A stretch of DNA of 64,000 bases from contig CM037830.1 of NCBI GenBank assembly GCA_021234535.1, positions 15,679,116 to 15,743,115 on the forward strand, read 5' to 3'. This DNA comes from Stichopus chloronotus (Eukaryota > Echinodermata > Holothuroidea > Aspidochirotida > Stichopodidae). The notes under the pieces are model-generated. The model had not been told where the DNA came from and made no database searches. It was given only the letters and a program-made list of their open reading frames with translations. Numbering within the stretch: position 1 is the stretch's first letter; each line of letters begins with the position of its first letter. Below, one piece after another: positions 47,431 to 57,385 of this stretch. Made by a program: the position numbers and the translations under genes.

Positions 47431-49269
47431 TAAACTATGGAACGACTTTATGCAGTAATACATTGCTGATTGATTCTATTCCTTAGTTTGAGAACAGCTT
47501 GATTTTGGGTACACGCACTGTGCATGCACTTTTACAATGCATACAGATGGCAAATGTAAAACAAAGAGGGGGCATTATACACACATGAGGATAGCTGGCT
47601 TAGAGTTTTCTTCACTCTTTTCAACTTTGATGATAGAATGTGCACAAAAAAGGTGAAAAAATAAAAAACTGGAAACTTCATCATTCTTTAAATACCGTCG
47701 ACCCTCCGAGGACAGCCACTGGGGGTTGGTGTGCAATGGCTGCTTCTACACACACACTGATTTTTGGTGGCATTAGGGGGAATTGAAAAAATTTTGGGGA
47801 ACTCATTTACAAAATTTTATGTCCAGTCCTTCCTCTCAGAGAGTAACAAACACACGCGCAGTAAATATTGTAAGTGCGTAACTCCTATGGGTTTACAACA
47901 TGCTGAGATAGGGCTTCTGACCAAGAGGGAGGGGGCCTCATGGCACCAGTGCATGGAAAAAGAGGTACCTCTCTGGCTATGGAAGGTCCCTTTTTACTGG
48001 GTAAGTAGAAAGGGCAAATTTTTCATGGGAAAGAAAACTTAATGAAGAAATGACCAGACAATACACATATTTTTTGTGTGGACCTTGGAACTTCTGATAG
48101 GGGCCCTTTGGGTCAGGAATCCCTGGGCCAAAGATTGAAATACTACACAGCTGAAGATCACTAGAATAAAAGTGAGCAGCCAGCAGATATTATGACCGTT
48201 TCATTTCTTAATCCTACAATTAACCAAACTTTTAATATGTCTGACTTTTTAATCAACTGGGAAAGCACTTTGGTCAAATTTTTGGCTGCATTTCAACCAA
48301 TTTCAATTCATATTCAAAATGCAAAGTTATCACTTATTTGGAGAAAGATGGTCTAAATCAGTACATTTAGTCTGCACCATGACTACCGAACCTCATCCGA
48401 CAGATTTGACATGGCATCATGGTGTTGAAACCAACACATTTCTTGGAAATACTTAACCAATTGAACATTGACTGAAGTTTAACTGACATAAGCATTACAT
48501 TTTTCTTTTCTCAATTGAGAAGGACAAAAATGTACTTGAAAATGTTGGGCAGGAACGAACTTGCAGGAATTCATTGCTTGCTGGCACTACCCAACAGTAT
48601 CTTCATCTTTGTTAATTGTTACAAATAAAGGCAGGGCCAAAAGTGATCCAGTCTCAGAAAAAAGAGCAAAGAATTTTACCACAAGGCGGCTCTAGGTACA
48701 GTTAATGAAACTGGGGAAAAATTGAGATGTGTACCGACAAAACTAAGCAAGATGATACTTTTCATTTTTCTGTTTGGCAAGAAATGTCTTTCCTCTTGGC
48801 AAAAAATGACATAACACAGAGCGGTAAAAATAACAAACATCTGGCCATCGACTGTCACTGCATGAAATGATATTTGACTGTTCAAGTCAGCTTCAAAATT
48901 TGCCAACTTGCCACTGTTGTTTGTGCATATTGATCAACAAAAAAGATATAAAATGAAAAGCAATCAGGTGAGAAATTACGCAGAAGTATGACAAACAACA
49001 AATCATGTAATAAATAAACAAAATTAAGCAAGAACATAAGTGACATTAAAACTTTAAAGGAAAATGGGGGAAAACATTTCATGAAAGTCTAGAGATGTAA
49101 GTCAAGTTTCTTACGTACCGTATAAATATTCCTTTGTCAGAAGTTGTGGACCAAAGAAAAAATAAAAATTGTTACACAAGAAAGTGAGAACAATTTCGTA
49201 CTAAAATTTGACTTAAAGAAAATATTGTCAATGTTGACTTCAAACTTGGCCTAGTTTTACAGGTTTCTT

Positions 49270-49540
49270 ACACTTTCCACGACCATCACAGCATGCATTT
49301 CATGGTTTTCCATGACATATCATGCATTTTACAAATTTTGAGGATGTAACTATAACTAGACTTGACTGGATCAACTCATACTTTCTTCATCAGTTTTGGA
49401 ATGTTATGACTTTACATTGACATTAAAGCAAATCACCCCTTTTCCATGACTTCAAGGTCTGGAAAATGCAAAAGTAAAATTTCCATGACTTTCCAGGTTG
49501 TCCATGACATTTACAAATCAGATTTTTTCATCCATGACTT
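49270..49540. repeat. ttccatgac-rich dispersed repeat
   Basis: ttccacgac, ttttccatgac, ttccatgacttcaag, ttccatgactttccagg and gtccatgacat recur within 270 bp. Likely a fragment of an interspersed element with internal subrepeats. Confidence 0.55.
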
Positions 49541-49932
49541 AAATTCATACATCCATTTTCAGGGCAGAGAAGGTAGAGTGACATACTTTTTACGACACAG
49601 CAACTTTTCATGACTCACTAAAAGCTCGAAAAACTGGCACATGCGTTACCGGCCTACAGCCGCGCTGTTGTAATGGCCGTGCTGATTTTTTCAATGATAT
49701 GCACACGTTCATTCTGCAAATTCCACACATGCTTATTATGAATGTTCTAGAACGAATACACCATATGAACACCATCATAGTCCACCATGTCACATCCTCT
49801 GTTAATACGAATGATTAAACCTGCAATAAAAACAAACGTTTCTCGCAGGTGTGAAATACGTCACGACACTGCCACTGACTTTTGGGGCTGCCATTATTTG
49901 CATCTAGTGTTCTGTATTTACACAAATCTCAC

Positions 49933-50059
49933 CTTCACAGTGGTGACTGCACTGTTCCCATGGTCCACTGACCCAATCAAACACAGCGGTGCCTTCCAGG
50001 GGGTAGTAAAATGAGTAGGCGATATCTGGACGGTTGATACTTTTACCCACAGACAGTAT
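49933..50059 (-). CDS. ADAMTS9: ADAMTS exon: end of spacer and start of TSP1-2
   Basis: A 127-nt exon, phase 0 in and phase 1 out, acceptor cgcacag, donor AAG|gtgaga. The first part (ILSVGKS...IAYSFYYPL) is the closing strand of the spacer, where family members show a P-x-[IV]-x-Y-x-F-x-P pattern. The end, FDWVSGPWEQCSHHCEG, opens the second TSP1 repeat. W-V-S-G-P-W keeps the tryptophan spacing, but CSHHCEG lacks the S/T and the CG of the O-fucosylation consensus. Confidence 0.92.
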
Positions 50060-50468
50060 CTGTGCGATTACAAATACAGGCACAAGAAAAAAAACAACAA
50101 CAAAAAGTAATAATGCATCAAATATGAGAAAGATGAACCTGTCCTATCTATGTGACTTGTAGAATGACTGCCCCTTTTTCGCAGATGTGCAAAACGATAC
50201 ATGCAGGTGAAAATTAATTGATCTTTTATTTTTCTTTTTTCTATTTGGCAATTTGGAAATTGTAGCCATTAAAAACCTTCCAAGCAAAAGTGGTAGCTGT
50301 GTGTTCATAATATGATCCCACTCTCAAAACGCTTTAACTGCACTTCGTGATTTACCCAGACTGGGGTATCAATTCAGCAAAAATGTACGAATGCAGTTCT
50401 AACATCAGTCTTCATTGATGCTTGTTGATATTCACTTTACTTATTTCTTTATTTTTTTTTTGCGGTAC
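50060..50468. other. Intron within the spacer
   Basis: About 410 bp, AT-rich, with a T run before the donor of the upstream exon. Nothing else seen. Confidence 0.75.
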
Positions 50469-50635
50469 CTCTACTTGAACTGTCTCGTTGAATTTGCCGT
50501 CGGACGTTATGCTCTCGACGATCTGGTCGGAACCGCTGTACGTAATCACCACACCGGCCATCTTGATCTGCCGTAGGGACGTGCTGACCACAAAGTCTCC
50601 GTTCAGGAAATACCTGCCATTTGGCGCTCTCAGAG
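50469..50635 (-). CDS. ADAMTS9: ADAMTS exon: spacer, central part
   Basis: A 167-nt exon, phase 1 in and phase 0 out, acceptor caccag, donor GAG|gtaccg. It encodes 55 codons after the split alanine: NGRYFLNGDFVVS, then VVITYSGSDQIVESI and ETVQVE. The Y-x-LNG and Y-SGS blocks are the two best-known landmarks of the ADAMTS spacer. No cysteines are present, as expected. The exon has clearly higher GC content and more CpG than the flanking introns. Confidence 0.94.
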
Positions 50636-52281
50636 CTGGTGAGGATGAATGGACACAACTGCATTAATGTCTTTACCATTTATTAGGAATGTAATCACAA
50701 ATTCACTCATGAACATTCAAGAAATAAAAATTGTCGATTAATTAACATCACATTCCGGCAGCCTCCGAATTTTCCACTTTCCAATGATGGCCTTCCTTCC
50801 AGAAATGTCAACCATTTCAGGATGTGAGATCACATTCAGAATGAAGAGAAATTTGATTGTTACCAGGGCAATTTTTCTTTATATGTGGCTGGTGACAGAA
50901 CTGGCAAATTCTAAAGTATAGGTCACACTAAAGCAACATCGGATCAAATTTTCTGAATTTTTACCCTGACTTGTACCGAATGTGTGCACATGAATTAGTT
51001 CTAATGTGAATAGTGTCTGGTCATGAATTTTCTTAAAACCAAATTCTATCATTAATCACTCACTCATTAATGTTCCTTTGAATTTGACGCACAGGGATCC
51101 TATTCGTTTGACCATTTGTCATTAGTGTATGGAGGAAACTTAACAGGGTTAAAAATTCAGTGGATTTCACAAAACAGCTCAATGTGCCTCTTTAAGATCA
51201 ATCTTCTCATAGAATCAAATGTTAGATAAGACTGGGACAATTTATAGGAAGAATGTGAGGATCAAATGTTGGTGTAAAGTGACCAGCATTAATGAAAAAA
51301 ATAGTGATAAAACACCACTCGTGTCATTTTTTTTTTTTTTTTTTCATAATTTGGACCTGACACTTGCCATCAAAACACCTGGCCAATACCCCCTCCATGG
51401 AACCTCGGCCCTGAGTTCACTGGACCTGTGAGGGGCTGGGTCTGACCTTGAACTTTACTTCAAAGATCACCCCCCAAACTGCTAATTCTAATCAGAGATC
51501 AAACTTTGTGGCATGGAAACGTATCAATGTTGAGCACACAATCTAAACATGCCTACTAACACTGGTACAGTATCTTTTTTCGGAAATACAACGGTCAGGT
51601 CTGTATGTGAGCTCTGTGTTGCATGTAAACAGTCAAAGTTTCAACATTGATGGTCAGGCTAACCCTGCAAAAGGGGTCCCAGCTTCGGTGGATTCCCTGG
51701 ACTCCTTGGCATTTTTAAGAGGCTACATGGCTCAGTTTAGACAGTCTTGAAACTGCATAACAACCCAAGAACATCGGTAACAGTTAAATCATGGTGTTTC
51801 ACGGAAAGTCAGTGTTGACCTATATATTACAAACACAAGTTAGAACTAATGACGAAAAAAAAGAAGAAAAACAAATAATGAATTACATTGCTGACTGGTT
51901 TCATGCTGATAATCCCCTTGTGAAATTGAATACTATATTGAACAAAGTTTGGAGCATAATCTGAAACTATCACATCATGCATACATCTTTGCAAAATCTT
52001 GGAGAGACAGGACACACAGAAAATGAAATGGTGCAATTATATGTCCCCAGGCATGAAACACTCTGAAATTGGGTGCTCCCTGCTTCAGGTTGAGTATTTG
52101 AGATGTTCCGACTCAGGGAACAGCCAGAAGTTTGGAAAGAAGCTCAGGCTTATGAATGATGTGATTTCTGAGATGTTATTTGTGAGGTTTGGTGTAAACT
52201 TTGGCTTACAATGTAGCTCTCTCAGATGATGATACTGTGACTTAAACACTCCGTCTAATTGCAGCAGTTTGATGTACTCAC
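50636..52281. other. Intron within the spacer
   Basis: About 1.65 kb. Contains family A copy 3; the rest shows nothing I can name. Confidence 0.7.
50935..51196 (+). repeat. Interspersed family A, copy 3
   Basis: Same block order as at 2640: atgaattagttctaatgtga, gtctggtcatgaattttctt, actcattaatgttcctttg, cacagggatcctattcg, tgtcattagtgt and gtgcctctttaa. Same orientation as copies 1 and 4. Confidence 0.78.
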
Positions 52282-52377
52282 CGAGGAAATTGTCATCGCC
52301 GGGAACACCGTTGTGACTCCTCTGTGTTATGACAAATTTAGTGGCGTCCACGGGTATGGAAACAACTTCACTGTAGC
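52282..52377 (-). CDS. ADAMTS9: ADAMTS exon: spacer, first part
   Basis: A 96-nt exon, phase 1 in and phase 1 out, acceptor gcacag, donor CG|gtgagt. It completes WGY and reads SEVVSIPVDATKFVITQRSH, then a short acidic loop and DDNFLG. This matches the ADAMTS spacer opening, where G-Y-x-x-[IV]-V-x-I-P-x-G-A-T is followed by a run of beta strands. The spacer is a cysteine-free beta-sandwich and a main substrate-recognition exosite in the family. Confidence 0.92.
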
Positions 52378-53149
52378 CTGTGCATAAGGGAGGAAAAGAG
52401 ATGAAGTGAAGCTAGCAATTGCTCCAGTGTTCAAGCAGCACCAATCGAATCCATCGATGTTTTGACTTCTTGTGAATACATCATTTTCTCAATGGATCTC
52501 CACTAAACTTTCTATCCTTGAATGCACACCCAACGATGACTATTACAGCAGGTGGGTTGCATGACCGCAAATTTAAGTGGTAGCATTTCTAATACAAGTC
52601 TAGCAGTCTTTTCGACAGATGCTTTAATACAACCATCTCACTTGATAATGGAGAAGTTTGTCGATAGAAATTTACTCCTGAGTTAGTAAATTTGTTTGAA
52701 TGTGAAAACTGCCAAAGTGAAAAGTCATTACCAAGCAAACTGTGTAAAGACATTGAATCTTGTGACCAACAGGGTATCTTACCACTCCCATTAGCATAGA
52801 TACAAGTATCGTCCCTGGTGATAAAGGTTCAGCTCAAGTTGTATAACACCCAGGTGAGCAGCAGCAAACAGCACTAAAGAGCAATATCCAGTTTGATATG
52901 CTTCATGTGCATAAGAAACCTGATGCTGACTAAAATCCTAATCACATTTAGTTTATAGTGACTTAGCACCAGATAGGAGGAAAAAAAAGGGAAGTCAAAA
53001 CAGTGGAGAAAACTAGTTTTGACTTTGAATGTTTGGGGATGATGAAGGCCATATGGGCTCATCAAGAACTCTACATCATGTTGATCGATGATGAACACCA
53101 GCTACAATTCAAATACTGTTTTCAATAAATCTCTGGTGAATATAGAGGT

Positions 53150-53505
53150 AGGGGTGAAACCAGGCAATCACAATGAGAACCCAAAGTTGCTCTCGGGACT
53201 GCCATTTAACGTCCATCCAATGGACAAGAGTGTATCTCCCAGTCTTCAGTCACTTTCCCAAAGGCTGGGAGGGGTGGAGAATCTGGCCAAAACAGCAGCC
53301 CATCAGCTGGACTAAGCAACCTGAAGCGAACAAGACCTAAATCGGACAACAGGATCCCAAATAACCCCCTCAGCACCACTGTAAACAGGTTTACTGAACA
53401 AGTCAAATTGGAATATCCTAAAAAATTTCCAAGTGGATTTCATTTCAGGGCCCACAGATCGAGAGACAGACGCTCTGACCACCAGGGTAATGCCCCACCC
53501 CATAG
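53150..53505 (-). mobile_element. Possible tRNA-derived SINE
   Basis: On the minus strand ggggcattaccctggtggtc followed by agagcgtctgtctctcgatc resembles the D-arm/A-box to anticodon part of a tRNA; the B-box region (gggccctgaaatgaaatcc) is degenerate. An unrelated ~280 bp body follows. No poly(A) tail or target duplication was found, so this is tentative. Confidence 0.3.
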
Positions 53506-53746
53506 TTGCAATCACTTCAATTGTTTCTAGGGCAAAGACTGCACCTTGCACATCATCATTCTGATACTGACAAATGTTAGAATCAACAACATTTGAAAGT
53601 TAGTTCGACAACAACTTGAGGGGGCCTTTTCACTTGCACCCATTAGAATCTAATGGTTACAACTAAAATACCAATCCAATAGACATATTTCATTTAAATA
53701 AAGCACCTAGAAAGAGTCACTGCTATTGTCAGTCAATCATACACAC

Positions 53747-53864
53747 CCCACTTTTGTTGGTTGTAGCGCCCCTGGTGCAGACTGCAGGTCGAATTGTCTC
53801 CTCCGCAGATGTAGCAATTGTCCCGAACGGTATCAGATCCTAATCTGTGATCACAACCGGCTCT
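53747..53864 (-). CDS. ADAMTS9: ADAMTS exon: end of Cys-rich module and start of spacer
   Basis: A 118-nt exon, phase 0 in and phase 1 out, acceptor caacag, donor GG|gtgtgt. It begins RAGCDHRLGSD and continues DNCYICGGDNSTC, the last cysteine knot of the Cys-rich module; the usual family form is D-x-CGVCGGDNSSC, so the G-V pair is Y-I here. NST is an N-glycosylation sequon. The end (QGRYNQQKWG) enters the cysteine-poor spacer. The strand, phase and order agree with the exons on both sides. Confidence 0.93.
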
Positions 53865-54805
53865 CTGTTGGGCATAGGGATGAAATTAAACCAAGAATGA
53901 AGCAATGACAACCTTTGAACAAATACCGATGATTTTTGCATGCAATTGCCACACTCATGCGTCTTCAACAATCACACAGGAAAACGTTCATCTCGACACC
54001 GATGAATTACTATGTGCAAATGGCTGGCATGGTGTGGACTGGTAAGCAACATCAGAACTTGAATCTGATAATGCAGATTATGGCATCTAGGTTAACCATT
54101 TGGTTTATGACAAACATGGCAGGTATTAGCAATTTGTTCACAATTTGTGCTACCACACAAGTTATCGACAGCTACCAATGAGGAAAATCACAACATGGAA
54201 GTATCACACAGCAATCAATTTCACTTACAACAACTCAAATCACACACCATCTATCAGCTACAGCATCTTTGGGGTCAAAAGATTTAGCAGAAAGACTTTC
54301 TGCGTGTCAAAAGCTTTGAGTGTACAAAAAAGATTTTTTCACACTTTTTTTCAGACTTTTGTCATTTCTGTACATCATAGGGCAGCTGATTCTGTTTTAC
54401 CATAGAAACTAATATATGTTGATTGTAATGATACGTCAAAGATGTTCTTTTTACACTTCTAGCACGTCTTAGGGTAGCTACTTTCTTGTAATTCCTGAGT
54501 CTTGAAGGATGCTTAATCCCTCTTCAACAGGGTGACCATGATCAGAGCAAACAGGCATTAGTTCAAGAGAGAGTCATATTAAACTTAAGAAAATGTATTG
54601 GGGTAACTGGAATTGATATTTCAGTCCTCCAAGGTGCTTCTTCAGACCCTATCAGTAGGCTCCTAATTTTTAGTCATCTTCTGAAGATCCTACTGGGATC
54701 AAAATGTCAGGTCCACCACCTAAAATATTTTTGGAGGATATCAAAGTTTGTAACAAGCTTTTGTTCCATAACTTAAAGGAGACTAAAATCGAACATAAAA
54801 TAGAC

Positions 54806-54945
54806 CTTGCACTGTCCTTGGACACATATATCATCGCCCTGCCGTTTGCAAGGTGTTCCGTCAATCACTTGGGAACTCTTTTGCTGGAAGCTGGCAGGTT
54901 GATCCTTCTTCTGACAAAACAGCTTACAGACATCATTGTCATGGA
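54806..54945 (-). CDS. ADAMTS9: ADAMTS exon: Cys-rich module core
   Basis: A 140-nt exon, phase 1 in and phase 0 out, acceptor ttttag, donor AAG|gtctat (a less usual +3 to +6 donor). It reads HDNDVCKLFCQKK, then VIDGTPCKRQGDDICVQGQC. The CKLFC and VIDGTPC...D-x-CV-x-G-x-C pattern is the defining core of the ADAMTS cysteine-rich module, which together with the spacer acts as an exosite for substrate and matrix binding. The junction with the preceding exon gives KFSG-VHDNDVCKLFC, matching the family order. Confidence 0.94.
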
Positions 54946-56227
54946 CTAAAATGGAACAAACAGTAAAATAAAACAATAGTAAATTCATCACTCATGACCT
55001 CTTGAATTATTCTAAATAGAATGTATGCATTCATGTTAGTAAATCTTCACACACAAGTCCTAGCCCCCCTCCCCCTCTACCAACACAGTCCCACTCGTTC
55101 TTCTCCGTAAATTTCTGATCAGTTCGGCTCACTTGGATAAATGCAGTGTTTTTTGCGCGAGGGGTCTTGCGGCATGATGGTACAAAAATATGGAAAAACC
55201 AGCACAAAGATCTCAAAATATCCGTTTGATGGCATTCGCCTCACAGTTGGGATTTGTCAATGAAGGCTCGTGTTGTCACAAGGAAGAACCTACACACTTC
55301 TCTTCAAATAAGCTGTCAAAGTAATGATTATGTAACGGTTATCAAGTCCTTACCAACTTGCTTAAAACCCCAAGAATTTTGATTAATAATTATGAAGAAT
55401 GGAACAAACCATTCAGGAAAATTGACTAGGGAACTGTGTTCCTGCTGACTGAGATAAAGTCAGTCCCTACTCTTCACCCATGCAGGACTTAGGCATCACT
55501 TAAAATCAATGGTTCTCAAATGTTTTAACACTGCCACCAACTTCCACCGACTTCCACTATCTTGAAGTGTCCCAGTGCAACCCCCCCCCCCTTGTTCTTT
55601 CATGCTCACCAGTATTCTGTTTTCTACATTAATTTTTCTAATTGTGAGCAACAAAAACCTGCAGAAGTCGGAATTTCTGTCAGTGAAACTAATGCAGAGA
55701 GCTCAAATAGTCCAGTTAGTGTGAAGAATGGATTGGCATACAGTAGTACTGAGAGATTATGAATATTTGGTTGCATCCAGGCTGAGGATGTGTGAAAGGA
55801 AAAAAATGGAGTGAAAGAAGTTGACAAAATAGGGGGACAGACCCTGGATGACTTTTTCGTGCGCTAAATCTGTAGATAATGCAGTGATGTGTTGTAATCG
55901 CCACGGACCCCCATATGGCTGCCAATTCCCCCCTCCCCTGTATTACTTCTGCACTCTACATCACCCACCTGAGACTTTCCAATGCCCCAGGGGGCAGTAG
56001 GGACTACTTTGAGAAATGGTGAATCAAATGAAGACTGCAGAGAATTGTATGTACCGTCTCTCTCACAGCTGCCTATCCTCCTTAAAAGCCATGCACTTTG
56101 GTTGACTTCTCGTGGGAGAGTTTCTTTCAAATACTCCTCTTGTCGTGGGTACCAATAAATGATTCTCACTCAAAGGACGTATTTTGTCTGTCGAAATAGC
56201 ATTTCTGACAAATATAAGAGTACTCAC

Positions 56228-56318
56228 CACCTGAAAACTTAGCCACCCACTCAGTTCCATCGGCGTTGAATGAAGCGCACTGTTCCTCACGAAAATCCTT
56301 GGAACCTTCCGGGCAGGA
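56228..56318 (-). CDS. ADAMTS9: ADAMTS exon: end of TSP1-1 and start of Cys-rich module
   Basis: A 91-nt exon, phase 0 in and phase 1 out, acceptor ttctag, donor GTG|gtgagt. It supplies the last cysteine of TSP1-1 (SCPEGS) and then the family signature DFREEQCASFN, followed by an aromatic WVAKFSG stretch that leads into the Cys-rich module. The same D-F-R-x-E-Q-C block begins the Cys-rich region in all ADAMTS proteins I know. An alternative donor six bases upstream (CAG|gtggtg) is weaker and would remove two codons. The exon is short but its phase fits both neighbours exactly. Confidence 0.92.
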
Positions 56319-57175
56319 CTAGAAAGTGGGGAGAAAAGAAAATGTACTTGTGTCAAATTTGCAGAATGTGAAAGGGAGATATGGAGGGATGAACAGACAG
56401 CGCTGACTACATCAAAACGACGCTGACCTTTTACGCAATGGGTTGCTTTGGTATTTGCCCGACTAAGACTAATTGCCATGGCAGGTTACGATGCTGATAT
56501 TTGAACTTCAGTTCTGTGGGCAATTGGACTATAAGCTCTTCTCATCACTACTGGGAGTAATCGACTACAGTGGTGAAATGGTTTTCTTTTATCCAGTCAC
56601 CAGCAAAATGCTTCATGAGGAAAAATCACATGATAGAGCTTGTAGTACAAGGATGGTGACCAACTAGTGAAACTCTGAAGGAGGATATAAAGGCATAACT
56701 GCTGTGTTAAATTGTTGCTTGATTGACCACACAAATCCTTTTGTAACATAAGATTGAAAGATTGTTTTGTTTTGCTTTGTTTTGATTGATTGATTGATAA
56801 AACTAATTCAGCATGTATGCCTGAATAAGAACACATTACTGTCACGTATGTATGACAAATGGTGATCTATGAATGTGCAAGGCAAAATGTCATCCTATAA
56901 ACTTCACTATAAACTTGAAGGCCAATAAACTCCTAGCCCAATCGAAGTTTCATTTCGGGGTATCCAGGTACAGTACCTGACCAACAGTGGGTCCAATTTC
57001 TGCACCAGGTCCAAACACTAATAACAGTCTAGACAACTTTGCTACTTTGGACCTGCTGATATCGAATAAGTTTTTATTTGAAATGATGAAGAATAGGGTA
57101 CTTCATACATGACAAATCATGTTCTTTCCAGTCCATCAACAAGTTACATGGAGAAAAGCCTATGACTCAACTTAC

Positions 57176-57385
57176 CTCCAAATGGCAGGAACGGAATCGA
57201 ATCCTGTCACCTATGCAATACCTTCCTCCATTCTCTGGTATTGGGCTATTACACTCTCTCCTCGACTGCTGGACACCTCCACCACAGGTACGTGAACAAG
57301 TGCCGAATGGTTGCCATTTTCCCCATCCACCATGGATCTCAACAGCGTTCGGTGTTCTTGTGACACACTTTCGCCTAATACACCA
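57176..57385 (-). CDS. ADAMTS9: ADAMTS exon: end of disintegrin-like region plus first TSP1 repeat
   Basis: A 210-nt, 70-codon, phase 0-0 exon with acceptor cattag and donor GAG|gtaagt. It starts with WCIRRKC, the end of the disintegrin-like module, then the TSP1-1 motif [17 protein letters not shown] at residues 21-37. Five of the six repeat cysteines are at residues 30, 34, 45, 57 and 67; the sixth opens the next exon. WGKW is a C-mannosylation-type W-x-x-W site and CSRTCGG fits the POFUT2 O-fucosylation consensus C-x-x-S/T-C-G. In ADAMTS proteases this repeat lies directly after the catalytic and disintegrin-like modules and helps position substrates. The exon upstream of it is not found in the remaining 6.6 kb on the right. 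Confidence 0.95.

Larger units (their letters stand above)
44512..49932. other. 5.4 kb intron splitting TSP1-2
   Basis: Holds the gggctcatatgata minisatellite, a GGACTC-rich degenerate repeat (47270-47430) and a ttccatgac-rich repeat (49270-49540). Otherwise nothing seen. Confidence 0.7.
52378..57175. other. Introns across the spacer, Cys-rich and TSP1-1 exons
   Basis: Between the exons at 53747, 54806 and 56228 lie introns of 0.9-1.4 kb. Apart from a possible tRNA-derived SINE near 53.2-53.5 kb they show nothing nameable. Confidence 0.7.
210..57385 (-). other. ADAMTS9: GON-ADAMTS gene (ADAMTS9/20-like), partial gene span
   Basis: Span of the visible part of one secreted, extracellular-matrix protease gene, transcribed right to left. 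Twenty exons totalling about 3.2 kb of coding sequence join in consistent phase: TSP1-1, Cys-rich, spacer, twelve more TSP1 repeats, then GON. The combination of a long TSP1 array with a terminal GON domain is diagnostic of the ADAMTS9/ADAMTS20/GON-1 group; family members cleave proteoglycans such as versican and work in matrix remodelling and cell migration. I cannot separate ADAMTS9 from ADAMTS20, and most invertebrates have a single co-orthologue. Human ADAMTS9 and ADAMTS20 carry 15 TSP1 repeats; 13 are visible here. The catalytic exons are outside the window to the right and the end of GON is outside to the left. Confidence 0.93.

Noticed and set aside
56063..56479. 138-codon minus-strand frame
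   Set aside because: Overlaps the true Cys-rich exon at 56228-56318 in another frame; the coding signal belongs to the exon only.
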